DNA of 64,000 nt from Chryseobacterium hagamense (GTDB lineage Bacteria; Bacteroidota; Bacteroidia; Flavobacteriales; Weeksellaceae). The stretch is taken from assembly GCF_007991455.1 (NCBI RefSeq), contig NZ_BJYJ01000004.1, positions 62,001 through 126,000 of the forward strand, given 5' to 3'. The notes beneath the pieces were generated by a model. It made no database searches. It was not told where the DNA came from and saw only the letters and a program-made list of their open reading frames with translations. Numbering within the stretch: position 1 is the stretch's first letter; each line of letters begins with the position of its first letter. Shown here one piece after another: positions 1-7,650 of the stretch. The position numbers and the translations under genes are program-made.

Positions 1-356
1 ACGATCTTTATAAAATCTATGGCATCAACGGGTTTGTGAGCAAAGCCAGAAATGACGGAAAAGAACTCAGAAATGCAATTGAAAGGATTTTTAAAGGAGA
101 AATCGTCATGTCGCAGGATATTTTAAATGCCATCCGCAATATTCCTTTTGCCCTGAATACGTATGATCTCAAATTGCTGGAACTGCTGGCCAAAGGATCC
201 AAACAGAGCGAGATTCAGACCTGCCTGAAAGAACAGCAGATGCAGCCGCACAGCATCCGCTCCATCGAAAAGCGGCTGAATGAGCTCCGCGACAGCTTCG
301 GGGCGAAAAATAATATTGAGATGATTGTAATCTGTAAAGACATCGGACTGATCTGA
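1..356 (+). CDS. Response regulator, C-terminal part (partial at window start)
   Basis: The reading frame is open to the left edge, so the true start lies outside the window; an internal GTG at 36 is not the start. The visible ~117 residues match the end of the receiver domain (INGFVSKARND) and a LuxR/NarL-like helix-turn-helix of the complete regulator at 476-1141. Both share the pattern EKRLN.L near the recognition helix and end CKD-(I/L)-G-(L/I)-I. It is therefore a paralogue lying in tandem. The partner kinase is not in the window. The DNA-binding role is inferred from this similarity. Confidence 0.85.
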   Translation, partial: DLYKIYGINGFVSKARNDGKELRNAIERIFKGEIVMSQDILNAIRNIPFALNTYDLKLLELLAKGSKQSEIQTCLKEQQMQPHSIRSIEKRLNELRDSFGAKNNIEMIVICKDIGLI

Positions 357-392
357 TTTAAAAAGACCGGCCTGCCCATTTTTTTCGCTGTT

Positions 393-437
393 TTACGTGA
401 ACCCGTAATGGCGGAATGATAAATGCTTTTACTTTTG
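393..437 (+). promoter_or_regulatory. Promoter with TTACG-N6-CGTAA dyad
   Basis: A dyad TTACG (393-397) and CGTAA (404-408) lies 21 bp upstream of TACTTTTG (430-437), which fits the Bacteroidota -7 consensus TAnnTTTG. No TTG -33 element is visible, so the dyad may be an activator site replacing it. It precedes the response regulator at 476. The same arrangement with the same spacing occurs at 1205-1249. Confidence 0.6.
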
Positions 438-475
438 AGGTCTTAAACCTATGTTTCTAATTAAACCAAATAACC

Positions 476-1141
476 ATGTTCAAAAAAATTTTAATTGCCG
501 AAGATCATGAAAGCATCAATATCTCCGTCCGGAAAACCCTGGAAGACCTGAATATCCCGACGGTAGACTACGTGTACTACTGTGATGATGCCATCGGAAA
601 GATCCAAAAAGCCCTGAGGGAAGAACAGCCCTACGACCTGCTGATCACCGATCTTTATTATGAAGAAGACCACCATACGCAGACCCTTAAAGACGGGAAG
701 GAACTTATTGAAAAAGCAAAAGCGCTGCAACCCGGTCTGAAAGTAATCGTCTTTTCCGCCGAACGCAAATCCGGTGTCATTGAAAATCTCTTCTCCGATT
801 ATCACATCAACGGCTATGTGGGAAAAGCCCGAAACGATTCCAAAGATCTGAAGAAATCCATCGCCTCCGTCTACATCGGCGAAAATTACCTGTCGTTTGA
901 TCTTAAGCAGGAAATGAAGAAATTCAACAATTACGAATTTTCCACCTACGATATTGTGATTGTTTCCCTGCTCTCGAAAGGCGTGCTCCAAAAAAACATT
1001 CCGGTCCATCTGGAAGAAAAGAGCATCCGCCCTTCCAGCCTCAGCAGCGTGGAAAAAAGACTCAACAGCCTGAAGGAAGACCTCAGCGTGAATAGCAACG
1101 AGCAGCTGGTCGCCTTCTGCAAAGATCTCGGGATCATCTGA
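476..1141 (+). CDS. Response regulator, REC + LuxR-like HTH
   Basis: This is a 221-residue cytoplasmic two-component regulator. The N-terminal receiver domain (about 1-125) has the acidic pair E9/D10, the likely phospho-acceptor D59 (LLITD) and the conserved Lys in YVGKARN. The C-terminal ~65 residues form a NarL/LuxR-type helix-turn-helix. It is a full-length paralogue of the truncated gene at 1-356. Its own promoter and that of the operon starting at 1270 carry the same dyad, which suggests autoregulation and control of that operon; this is inference. No cognate histidine kinase is adjacent. Confidence 0.85.
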   Translation: MFKKILIAEDHESINISVRKTLEDLNIPTVDYVYYCDDAIGKIQKALREEQPYDLLITDLYYEEDHHTQTLKDGKELIEKAKALQPGLKVIVFSAERKSGVIENLFSDYHINGYVGKARNDSKDLKKSIASVYIGENYLSFDLKQEMKKFNNYEFSTYDIVIVSLLSKGVLQKNIPVHLEEKSIRPSSLSSVEKRLNSLKEDLSVNSNEQLVAFCKDLGII

Positions 1142-1160
1142 AACCCCTTCATTCACTCAT

Positions 1161-1190
1161 AACCTTTCAATTCTTTTGGAAGGTTTTTTT
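1161..1190 (+). terminator. Rho-independent terminator
   Basis: An 8-bp stem (1161-1168 with 1178-1185, one G-U type mismatch) is followed by a T tract. It separates the response regulator from the operon at 1270. Confidence 0.7.
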
Positions 1191-1202
1191 ATTTTTTGCC
1201 CG

Positions 1203-1249
1203 TTTTACGGTTTTCCGTAAAAATTACTCCTTAAAGCGTGATACTTTTG
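1203..1249 (+). promoter_or_regulatory. Operon promoter with extended TTACG-N6-CGTAA dyad
   Basis: An inverted repeat with 8-bp arms TTTTACGG (1203-1210) and CCGTAAAA (1215-1222) contains TTACG-N6-CGTAA at 1205-1220. It lies 21 bp upstream of TACTTTTG (1242-1249). This copies the layout upstream of the response regulator at 476 exactly. It should drive the 1270-7625 operon. Confidence 0.65.
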
Positions 1250-1269
1250 GAAGGTAAAACAAAACAATC

Positions 1270-1533
1270 ATGGAATACAAAGTAATCCCTTTTGTGGCAA
1301 CAGCGAACCAAAACAACATGAGTTCTAAAAATATTGCCGAACAATTAGATCAGTTAATAAAAAACAATACAGTAGATGGCTGGGAATATGTAAGGCTCGA
1401 AAGTGTTTCCACCTATATCCAGCCGGTGGAAGGCTGCTTTGGAAACACAGAAAAGCCAGGCTATATGACTTCTTTTCAAATGGTCGTATTCAGTAAAAAA
1501 GAAGATGAAAAATCTCCTGCTCCTTCTTATTAA
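1270..1533 (+). CDS. DUF4177-like small protein
   Basis: This 87-residue protein has no signal peptide or membrane helix. Its pattern (start MEYKVIPF, a helix with AEQLDQLI, then GWEYVRLESV and a final beta strand) resembles the DUF4177 family, whose function is unknown. It is the first gene of the operon, and the next gene begins inside its 3' end, indicating translational coupling. The ATG follows the mapped promoter by about 20 nt. Confidence 0.65.
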   Translation: MEYKVIPFVATANQNNMSSKNIAEQLDQLIKNNTVDGWEYVRLESVSTYIQPVEGCFGNTEKPGYMTSFQMVVFSKKEDEKSPAPSY

Positions 1534-1795
1534 AATGTATTGGCGGATGATTCATCCGTCGAAAAGAAGAAAATGCATTTTCAGAACAAGCTGTTCGAAA
1601 CATGTGTATGAAAAAACTGCAGAAGAAGGATTTATTTCAGGACTAAAAGCTTTGAAATACCGCTTCAAAAACTGCAGATCCGGAGCCGGGATTATAGAGC
1701 ACCCAACAGGAGAAATATATATTATCCTGCCTAACCGGAGGATTCTGAATGAACCAGAAATTTCAGAACGATTTATTAAAAATAAAAATCAATAA
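1505..1795 (+). CDS. yidD: YidD-like membrane protein insertion efficiency factor
   Basis: This 96-residue protein has a short hydrophobic N-terminus followed by the YidD/DUF37 signature around FRTSCSKHVYEK and a later NCRSGAGI segment with the conserved cysteine and glycines. YidD proteins assist YidC-dependent insertion of inner-membrane proteins. Here it is detached from rpmH/rnpA/yidC and sits among envelope proteins, so it may be a second copy serving this operon; that is inference. It overlaps the preceding gene by 29 nt. Confidence 0.7.
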   Translation: MKNLLLLLIKMYWRMIHPSKRRKCIFRTSCSKHVYEKTAEEGFISGLKALKYRFKNCRSGAGIIEHPTGEIYIILPNRRILNEPEISERFIKNKNQ

Positions 1796-1797
1796 CC

Positions 1798-2151
1798 ATG
1801 GGAAAATTTGTCATTACCCGAAGGGTAAACCAGGAGTATCAGTTTAATCTGAAAGCCGGAAACAGCGAAATTATTTTAACCAGCGAAGGCTATGTTCAGA
1901 AAGGATCCTGCCACAAAGGAATTGAATCAGTAAGAGTCAATTCGCAGGATGATTCCCGATATGATAAGAGAACGGCCGTTAACGGGAAAGTATACTTTGT
2001 TTTAAAAGCAAGAAACGGCGAAATTATCGGCAAAAGCCAGTTGTACAGTTCAAAATCCGGCATGGAAAGCGGAATTGCTACCGTAAAATTTAATGCACAT
2101 ACGGCAGAAATCATTGATGAAACCTTAAAAACCAGTGAGTATGGATCTTAA
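1798..2151 (+). CDS. DUF1508 (YegP-like) protein with two tandem repeats
   Basis: This 117-residue protein contains two copies of the DUF1508 unit, each with an F.LKA.NGEII-like strand followed by a lysine/serine turn, SG-(I/M)-(E)SG-(I)-(A/E)-SV and a C-terminal strand (about residues 12-55 and 62-105). YegP-family proteins are small soluble proteins of unknown function. It starts 2 nt after the yidD-like gene and overlaps the nuclease-like gene by 11 nt. Confidence 0.8.
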   Translation: MGKFVITRRVNQEYQFNLKAGNSEIILTSEGYVQKGSCHKGIESVRVNSQDDSRYDKRTAVNGKVYFVLKARNGEIIGKSQLYSSKSGMESGIATVKFNAHTAEIIDETLKTSEYGS

Positions 2152-3211
2152 AATTAAACTTGAGCAGCTGCATCAGAGAGTGGTTGGGCTGAAAGACCAG
2201 ATCGGAACGGAAGAAGCGACCAAAAATGCTTTTGTACTGCCCTTCATCCAGATTTTAGGCTATGATATTTTCAATCCTACCGAAGTTGTTCCGGAGCATG
2301 TCTGTGATATCGGGACTAAGAAAGGAGAGAAAGTAGACTATGTAATCCGGCACAACAACGCACCGATCTTTATCATAGAGTGCAAGCACTGGAAAGAAAG
2401 TGCTGACGCCCACAATTCTCAGCTTCACCGCTATTATCATGTTTCAAAAACCCGGTTTGGCGTTTTGACCAACGGAATTGTCTATAATTTCTATACCGAT
2501 CTGGAAAAGCCGAATATCATGGATGAAAAGCCATTTTTCACCATTAATATCGAAGACATTAAAGATAGTTCCATTAAGATCCTGGAAAAATTCACCAAGA
2601 AGGATTACAATCTTGAAGAAATCCTTGATTCTGCGGAAGCCCTGAAATACATCAAAGCGATCCGTAAAGAATTTGAAAAGGAAATAGAAAACCCTTCGGA
2701 TGAAATGGTCAAGCTATTAGTGAGCCGTTTTTTTGACAAACCGATAACGGCGAACCGAATGGTTCCTTTTAAGGAATATACGAAAAAAGCCCTTACCACT
2801 TCGATCAATGAGTCGATCAGTTTCAGGCTGAAATCCGCTCTAAGCATCAATGAACAGATCGAGAAACAGGATGATGCGGTGAAAACCCAGCAGCCTGTTG
2901 ATGAAAACAATGAATCGAAAATTGTAACCACCGAAGAGGAACTGGAAGGCTTTCAGATTGTAAAAGCCATCTTACGGGAGAAAATTCCTTCTACCAGAAT
3001 TGCTTATCGCGATACGCTATCGTATTTTGGGATCCTATTGGACGACAACAACCGGAAACCGCTCTGCAGGCTTCATTTTAATACAAATAACAAATACCTG
3101 GAAACTTTCCATAACGGAAAGGAAGCCGGCGAAAAAATATTGCTGGGCAACCTGGATGAAATTTATAATTACCGTGATAAACTCCTGATGACCCTGGAGA
3201 ACTATAACTAA
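2141..3211 (+). CDS. Type I restriction HsdR_N-like nuclease domain protein
   Basis: This protein has 356 residues from the ATG at 2141; a GTG six bases earlier is also possible. The N-terminal ~170 residues match the HsdR N-terminal PD-(D/E)XK fold: helix with TEEATKNAFVLPFIQ, catalytic D66 in VDYVI, then E80-C-K82 in IIECKHW, and a Gln-containing helix. The helicase motor of HsdR is absent. The C-terminal half is charged and contains a small domain near EGFQIVKAILRE that resembles the tails of other stand-alone HsdR_N proteins. It may cleave DNA or be a regulatory nucleic-acid binder. It is not part of a recognisable restriction locus here. Confidence 0.75.
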   Translation: MDLKIKLEQLHQRVVGLKDQIGTEEATKNAFVLPFIQILGYDIFNPTEVVPEHVCDIGTKKGEKVDYVIRHNNAPIFIIECKHWKESADAHNSQLHRYYHVSKTRFGVLTNGIVYNFYTDLEKPNIMDEKPFFTINIEDIKDSSIKILEKFTKKDYNLEEILDSAEALKYIKAIRKEFEKEIENPSDEMVKLLVSRFFDKPITANRMVPFKEYTKKALTTSINESISFRLKSALSINEQIEKQDDAVKTQQPVDENNESKIVTTEEELEGFQIVKAILREKIPSTRIAYRDTLSYFGILLDDNNRKPLCRLHFNTNNKYLETFHNGKEAGEKILLGNLDEIYNYRDKLLMTLENYN

Positions 3212-3221
3212 ACTGATAACC

Positions 3222-3731
3222 ATGAAAAAACTAATATCCTTCATCATAATTACCTTCAGTGCATCTATCTTAAATTCATGTTTCAAGGCCAACGACAACG
3301 TAGGCCATGACGCTAGATGTACCGGCTCTGCTTACTGTTCTGCCTGTACCAATTGTTCAAGGTGTGGACATTGCGGCAGCGGCGGAACCTGCGGAGCATG
3401 TAGTGGAAAATCTTCCGGAAGAAATTCGTCTTCCGGAAACTCTACCAAAAGAGACCGTTCCGAAAAGCATACAACCTCAAAAACGAAATCCAGTAAGCCG
3501 CCAAAAGTTCTTATTGACCGAGTAAACATCAATATCAATTCAAACAACAGATATTTTGCAGGGGTTGCGGCAGTCAGAATTTATGAAAAACCTTCTGACA
3601 AGTCCGATATCATAGTTACTGTTACAAAAAATGCACGGCTGATTAAGCTTCAAGAGATAAAAGACTGGTATAGAGTAAAGGTAGAGTCGAGTGGGAAAAC
3701 GGGATACGTTAGGCGTAAAGATGTAAAATGA
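3222..3731 (+). CDS. Cysteine-rich SH3b lipoprotein
   Basis: This 169-residue protein has a lipobox at LNSC (C20), so it should be a membrane-anchored lipoprotein. Residues 33-60 hold eight cysteines, five of them spaced Cxx (C39, C42, C45, C48, C51), a likely metal or disulfide module. A Ser/Lys-rich linker follows. The C-terminal ~60 residues fit a bacterial SH3 domain (VRIYEKPSDKS... WYRVKV...GYVRRKDV), often a peptidoglycan-binding fold. The next gene starts inside its stop codon region. Confidence 0.7.
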   Translation: MKKLISFIIITFSASILNSCFKANDNVGHDARCTGSAYCSACTNCSRCGHCGSGGTCGACSGKSSGRNSSSGNSTKRDRSEKHTTSKTKSSKPPKVLIDRVNININSNNRYFAGVAAVRIYEKPSDKSDIIVTVTKNARLIKLQEIKDWYRVKVESSGKTGYVRRKDVK

Positions 3732-4165
3732 AAATTCGCATTTTAAAGATAACCGTATTATTTCTTCCGGTACTGTTAGGAGGTATTATTTATGTCATAT
3801 TCAGAACAGAAAAATTGATTATGTTTCGCTGGTTTGAATGTTTAAATATTTCCCAGGAAATTTTTGCTTTAAAAAAATATTCTAATAATTATGTTCTTCC
3901 GGATTGGTTTATCTTCAGTCTTCCTGACGGTCTTTGGATCTATTCATATACAAGTATTTTATTAGAAATCTGGAAATACTCAATAACAAAACAAAATTTA
4001 TTCTGGATTTTCAGCATACCTATAACTGCGATATTGTCTGAATTTTTTCAATTTTTTAAAATCATTCCGGGAACTTTTGATTTTACAGATGTAATATTTT
4101 ACTTGATTGGAATAATGATCCCTTTTATATCTCAACAAAAACAATTTAATACTGAAAAATTATGA
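3728..4165 (+). CDS. VanZ-like integral membrane protein
   Basis: This 145-residue protein has about four membrane segments. The central LPDGLW and the later SEFFQ...PGTFDFTDVIFYLIG pattern resembles the VanZ family (E..Q followed by D..D near the last helix). VanZ-like proteins are linked to glycopeptide resistance or envelope functions, but most are uncharacterised. The gene is AT-rich compared with the operon ends and overlaps both neighbours by 4 nt. Confidence 0.55.
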   Translation: MKIRILKITVLFLPVLLGGIIYVIFRTEKLIMFRWFECLNISQEIFALKKYSNNYVLPDWFIFSLPDGLWIYSYTSILLEIWKYSITKQNLFWIFSIPITAILSEFFQFFKIIPGTFDFTDVIFYLIGIMIPFISQQKQFNTEKL

Positions 4166-4563
4166 AAAACTATAAGCACTTTATTTCAGCAGGCTTGTTC
4201 TTGCTATTTCTCTTTATTGCATTTGGCAGTATGGATGATAATAAAAGTAAAACCTCATCATATGAAAGTCTGAGATCTTTTAAAGATTCTGATATACATC
4301 CACAGGAATTAGAGGTAGAAAGCACAGATCCTAAAAAAGAAGCAATAATTATCCGGCTAAAGGAAAAAGCAAAAAAAGATTGGCCAAATGACTATTCTAC
4401 TCAGGAATTTTGGATTAATGAACAAATTGAAGCCTATGATTATATGGAAACGATTGAAGATAACCCTATAAAACAGCAAGCTCAAAAAGATTGGCCATTG
4501 GATTTCAGTACGCAGAAGTTCTGGTATGAAGAACAAGTTGAAGCCAAAAAGAGAATAGAATGA
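4162..4563 (+). CDS. Membrane-anchored protein with two KDWPxDxSTQxFW repeats
   Basis: This 133-residue protein has one N-terminal membrane segment (about 8-22) and an otherwise hydrophilic, presumably periplasmic part. Two copies of a ~20-residue repeat lie at about 72-91 and 109-128, each KDWP-x-D-x-STQ-x-FW-x-x-EQ-x-EA. I do not recognise the family. The repeat pattern may bind a ligand or a partner protein. It overlaps both neighbours by 4 nt, so it is translationally coupled in the operon. Confidence 0.65.
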   Translation: MKNYKHFISAGLFLLFLFIAFGSMDDNKSKTSSYESLRSFKDSDIHPQELEVESTDPKKEAIIIRLKEKAKKDWPNDYSTQEFWINEQIEAYDYMETIEDNPIKQQAQKDWPLDFSTQKFWYEEQVEAKKRIE

Positions 4564-4970
4564 CCCCTTTAAAAATATTTCCCACCTTTTGTGCGTTGTG
4601 TTGTTTCATCGGTATTTTCAAGCTTCCTATTGAATATTATACTTTTCTTAGAATTCTCGTTTCCGCCGGAGCTTTACTGGTTTTATACCATACGATAACT
4701 TCGAGGCTGCCTTATTTCAGTATCGTATTTCTTGCCATCCTCATTCTTTTCAATCCTGTTTTCCCTATTTATCTCTACCGGAAAGGCATCTGGATTCCGA
4801 TTGATACCATAACGGGAATTCTGTTTCTGCTGATCAATTTTATTGAAAAACAAACACCTGAAAAAGAAGAGGAAATTACCGAAAAGACACAGGAACACGC
4901 CTTACCGATACACCAGAGAGCTGTTGCCAGAGACAGAATCATTAACCCTAAAAAACTAAAAGAACAATAA
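4560..4970 (+). CDS. DUF6804-like small membrane protein
   Basis: This 136-residue protein has three or four hydrophobic segments in its first ~95 residues and a charged C-terminal tail. The FNPVFPIYLYR...W.PID motif resembles a family of small membrane proteins of unknown function (DUF6804). It overlaps the preceding gene by 4 nt and ends 4 nt before the TerB-like gene. Confidence 0.55.
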   Translation: MTPLKIFPTFCALCCFIGIFKLPIEYYTFLRILVSAGALLVLYHTITSRLPYFSIVFLAILILFNPVFPIYLYRKGIWIPIDTITGILFLLINFIEKQTPEKEEEITEKTQEHALPIHQRAVARDRIINPKKLKEQ

Positions 4971-4974
4971 CCGT

Positions 4975-5382
4975 ATGGAAAACAATCACATAACGGAAAA
5001 CCTCAAAGCTCACTTCTTAAGGCTTTATCAAATGGCTGTCTGTGACGATGATTTCAGCGCACTGGAATTGAAAATGCTCTACAAATGTGCTGAAGAAAGG
5101 GGGATTTCCTCTAGAAACCTGGATGAAATTTTGATGAACCCGATTAATTTAAAATCCTGGGTGCCACAGACCATTGAAGAAAAAGTAGATTATCTCTATG
5201 ATCTTACCGCTATGATCTGGGCAGACGGCACGGTTTCCCCGAATGAATATTCTGCTCTGCAGAAATATGTGGTTATGTTCGGATTCCTGGAAGAAAATAC
5301 AACAGCTATCGTAGACTATCTTATTGAAGCTGTAAAAACCGGAAAAAACAAAAGTGAAATTTTATATGAACTCAAAAACTAA
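4975..5382 (+). CDS. TerB-like protein
   Basis: This 135-residue all-helical acidic protein contains two TerB-like motifs: AVCDDDFSALELKML near the N-terminus and MIWADGTVSPNEYSALQKY around residues 80-97. Both follow the A..D-G..-(S/P)-x-E pattern of TerB/DjlA-type helical domains, which can bind metal through acidic residues. TerB proteins occur in tellurite/stress systems beside vWA proteins. A vWA-like lipoprotein is two genes downstream. The assignment rests on motif and context. Confidence 0.65.
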   Translation: MENNHITENLKAHFLRLYQMAVCDDDFSALELKMLYKCAEERGISSRNLDEILMNPINLKSWVPQTIEEKVDYLYDLTAMIWADGTVSPNEYSALQKYVVMFGFLEENTTAIVDYLIEAVKTGKNKSEILYELKN

Positions 5383-5387
5383 GCATT

Positions 5388-6728
5388 ATGGATACATCCA
5401 ACATAAAAAATTTATTCCGGCTGAAGCCGGCTCCTGCAGAACCAGCACAGGAAGCGCTTCCCAAAGCCGAAGCGAACCCTGATGATGAATCTTTTGAAGA
5501 AAGCAGGAGAAGAACCTATCATGAATCGGGATACCGTGACAGTTCGCGTACCAGCGGAAACCACTCTACCCTTTCCATCTGCCTGGATGCGGTATATTCC
5601 AAATTCCAGAATGAAGAAAAAGAAATGGTCGAAAAACAGCAGAAGCTGAAAGAATCTTACGTTAATGAACAAAAAAACAGGGAAACGGAAATCAAGGCAT
5701 TAACGGTCTCACAAGAAACCCGGGAGGAACAGCTGAAAACAAAGAACACAGAAATTGAAAACCATCAGCATACCATTGAAAACTTAAAAGCTGAAATCCT
5801 TGATCTGCCAAGAAATCCTGAAAAGTACAATGTGAAAGCGGGAAGAGGAGCTTCTGCCAAATTCTGGATCGGCACAATTCTACTGATTCCTATCACTTTA
5901 TATCTTGCTACTTTTTATATATCAACCTCATATTCAGCTTTTTTTAAAAGTTTTGATGCAAAAAGTACGGTTATCCAAAGTGTATTGGATGCCAATGCCT
6001 GGATGAAAGCGTGGAATGACGGTTTTATTGAAGTGGCATTCGTCACCCTGATTCCATTTGTTTTTTTAGGATTAGGATTTCTGATTCATATGTTCGGAGA
6101 AAATAAAACCAAAATCAATTATATAAAACTGACTTTGCTGTTTATTGTAACCTTCATTTTCGATGCTATTTTAGCTTATGAAATCGAGTCAAAATTATAC
6201 GAACTAAACAAGATTTTTGAGTCTCCTCCATTCGATCTAAAAATCGCTTTTACAAAGATTCAGTTCTGGGGAATTATCTTCGCGGGATTCGTTGTATATG
6301 TTATCTGGGGGCTGGTATTTGATTTTATCATGAAAGAGCACCGGGAAAAAGACAGGATTAAAAACGAGCAGGAAATCCGACAGAAAAAAGTAGAATTCTT
6401 TCAGGAAAAGATCAACACATTAAAAAAAGAAATTGAAGAGATTATAGCCAATATCGGGAATACTAAAGAAGTCATTATCAAAACCCGTGGCAGGATTGAA
6501 GAACTGCAGAACATCATAGACGGCGTTATTATTCCTACCAAAGATTATAAACTCTATGCTTCGGAATATGTACAGGGCTGGATTACATTTATCGGAGAAA
6601 AAATTGCTGTTTCCAAAACGGAAAAGCAAACCATGATCGACAGCTGTATCGACACCTACAATACGAATCTGGAGACCGTTGGAGCCAATTCGGATAACCA
6701 AAACCTGGTTTATTTATCATCTTTATAA
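5388..6728 (+). CDS. Four-helix membrane protein with two cytoplasmic coiled coils
   Basis: This 446-residue protein is arranged as a low-complexity Pro/Ala/Glu N-terminus, a coiled coil (about 73-141), membrane segments near 158-178, 213-236, 246-266 and 291-314, and a second coiled coil (316-376). Its C-terminal domain has no recognised family. The layout suggests a scaffold or mechanosensor-like protein with both long coiled coils in the cytoplasm. It starts 5 nt after the TerB-like gene, so the two are probably co-translated partners. Confidence 0.6.
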   Translation: MDTSNIKNLFRLKPAPAEPAQEALPKAEANPDDESFEESRRRTYHESGYRDSSRTSGNHSTLSICLDAVYSKFQNEEKEMVEKQQKLKESYVNEQKNRETEIKALTVSQETREEQLKTKNTEIENHQHTIENLKAEILDLPRNPEKYNVKAGRGASAKFWIGTILLIPITLYLATFYISTSYSAFFKSFDAKSTVIQSVLDANAWMKAWNDGFIEVAFVTLIPFVFLGLGFLIHMFGENKTKINYIKLTLLFIVTFIFDAILAYEIESKLYELNKIFESPPFDLKIAFTKIQFWGIIFAGFVVYVIWGLVFDFIMKEHREKDRIKNEQEIRQKKVEFFQEKINTLKKEIEEIIANIGNTKEVIIKTRGRIEELQNIIDGVIIPTKDYKLYASEYVQGWITFIGEKIAVSKTEKQTMIDSCIDTYNTNLETVGANSDNQNLVYLSSL

Positions 6729-6737
6729 TCTTGTTAT

Positions 6738-7625
6738 ATGAAAAAAATATTTTACTTATTACTAATCTTTTTTTTGATTTCTTCGTGTAAAAAAGAGGAA
6801 ATAACAACAGAAGAAAAGATAAAAGACTCAATTATTGCTGATACAAATAACATCAATGTCAGCATTTTGATCGACCTGTCAGACAGAATAGATCCCAGCA
6901 CCAATCCTAATCCTGCGATGCCATATTTTCAAAGAGATACCGAATACATCAAAGCCATTGAAAAAGGATTTCTCAATCACATGAAATCCAAAAGAATTAT
7001 CACCTATGACGATCAGATGCAGGTGTTTTTTAATCCTGAGCCTTCCGATCCCAAGATCAATGATTTCACAAAAGAACTAAAGGTTTCTTTTGATAAAAAT
7101 ACATCGAAAGATTATTTTGCATCTGTTGAAAAAAGATATTTCGAAATTCCGTCATACATTTATCAATCGGCCATTAAGGACGGAAAGTATGTAGGCTCCG
7201 ACATCTGGGAATTTTTTAAAAATAAAGTAAAAGACTATTGTATAAAAGGTGATAAAAGGAACATTCTCTTTATTTTAACAGATGGATATATGTATCATGA
7301 AAACACGAAGTTTACGGAAGAAAATAAAACTTCTTATCTGACCGGAAAATTAATAAAATCGAATAATCTTAATACTTCAGATTTTAAAAACACCATAGAA
7401 AAGAACAAATACGGTTTTGTAAAAGCCAATGATAACCTGAGCAACCTTGAAGTGATTGTCTTGGGGATTAATCCCGAAAAAGGAAATCCTTTTGAAGAAG
7501 CGGTTATCAAAGAATATTGGGAGAACTGGTTTAAAGATATGAAAATTAAAAACTACCAGATCAAATCCGCCGATCTGCCTTCCAATCTGGAACCGATTAT
7601 TCTTAAAGCTGTTGCGGGAAAATAA
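6738..7625 (+). CDS. vWA-like lipoprotein
   Basis: This 295-residue protein has a lipobox at ISSC (C17). The mature part begins with a beta strand and a MIDAS-like DLSDR (D46, S48) in place of DxSxS, so the third serine is missing. A second strand, ILFILTDGYM, matches the central vWA strand with its Asp. Together these suggest a degenerate von Willebrand A fold on the periplasmic side of a membrane. It is the last gene of the operon and ends 25 nt before the terminator. Confidence 0.6.
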   Translation: MKKIFYLLLIFFLISSCKKEEITTEEKIKDSIIADTNNINVSILIDLSDRIDPSTNPNPAMPYFQRDTEYIKAIEKGFLNHMKSKRIITYDDQMQVFFNPEPSDPKINDFTKELKVSFDKNTSKDYFASVEKRYFEIPSYIYQSAIKDGKYVGSDIWEFFKNKVKDYCIKGDKRNILFILTDGYMYHENTKFTEENKTSYLTGKLIKSNNLNTSDFKNTIEKNKYGFVKANDNLSNLEVIVLGINPEKGNPFEEAVIKEYWENWFKDMKIKNYQIKSADLPSNLEPIILKAVAGK

Positions 7626-7650
7626 AAAACACACTTCTATATACTCATTA

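Noticed and set aside
491..1156. Long minus-strand open frame opposite the response regulator
   Set aside because: It mirrors the whole 221-codon regulator, its translation has no domain, and the plus-strand protein has clear REC and HTH motifs.
1203..1222. TTTTACGG/CCGTAAAA inverted repeat as a terminator
   Set aside because: No T tract follows, a separate terminator exists at 1161-1190, and the same dyad core recurs at an identical distance from a promoter element.
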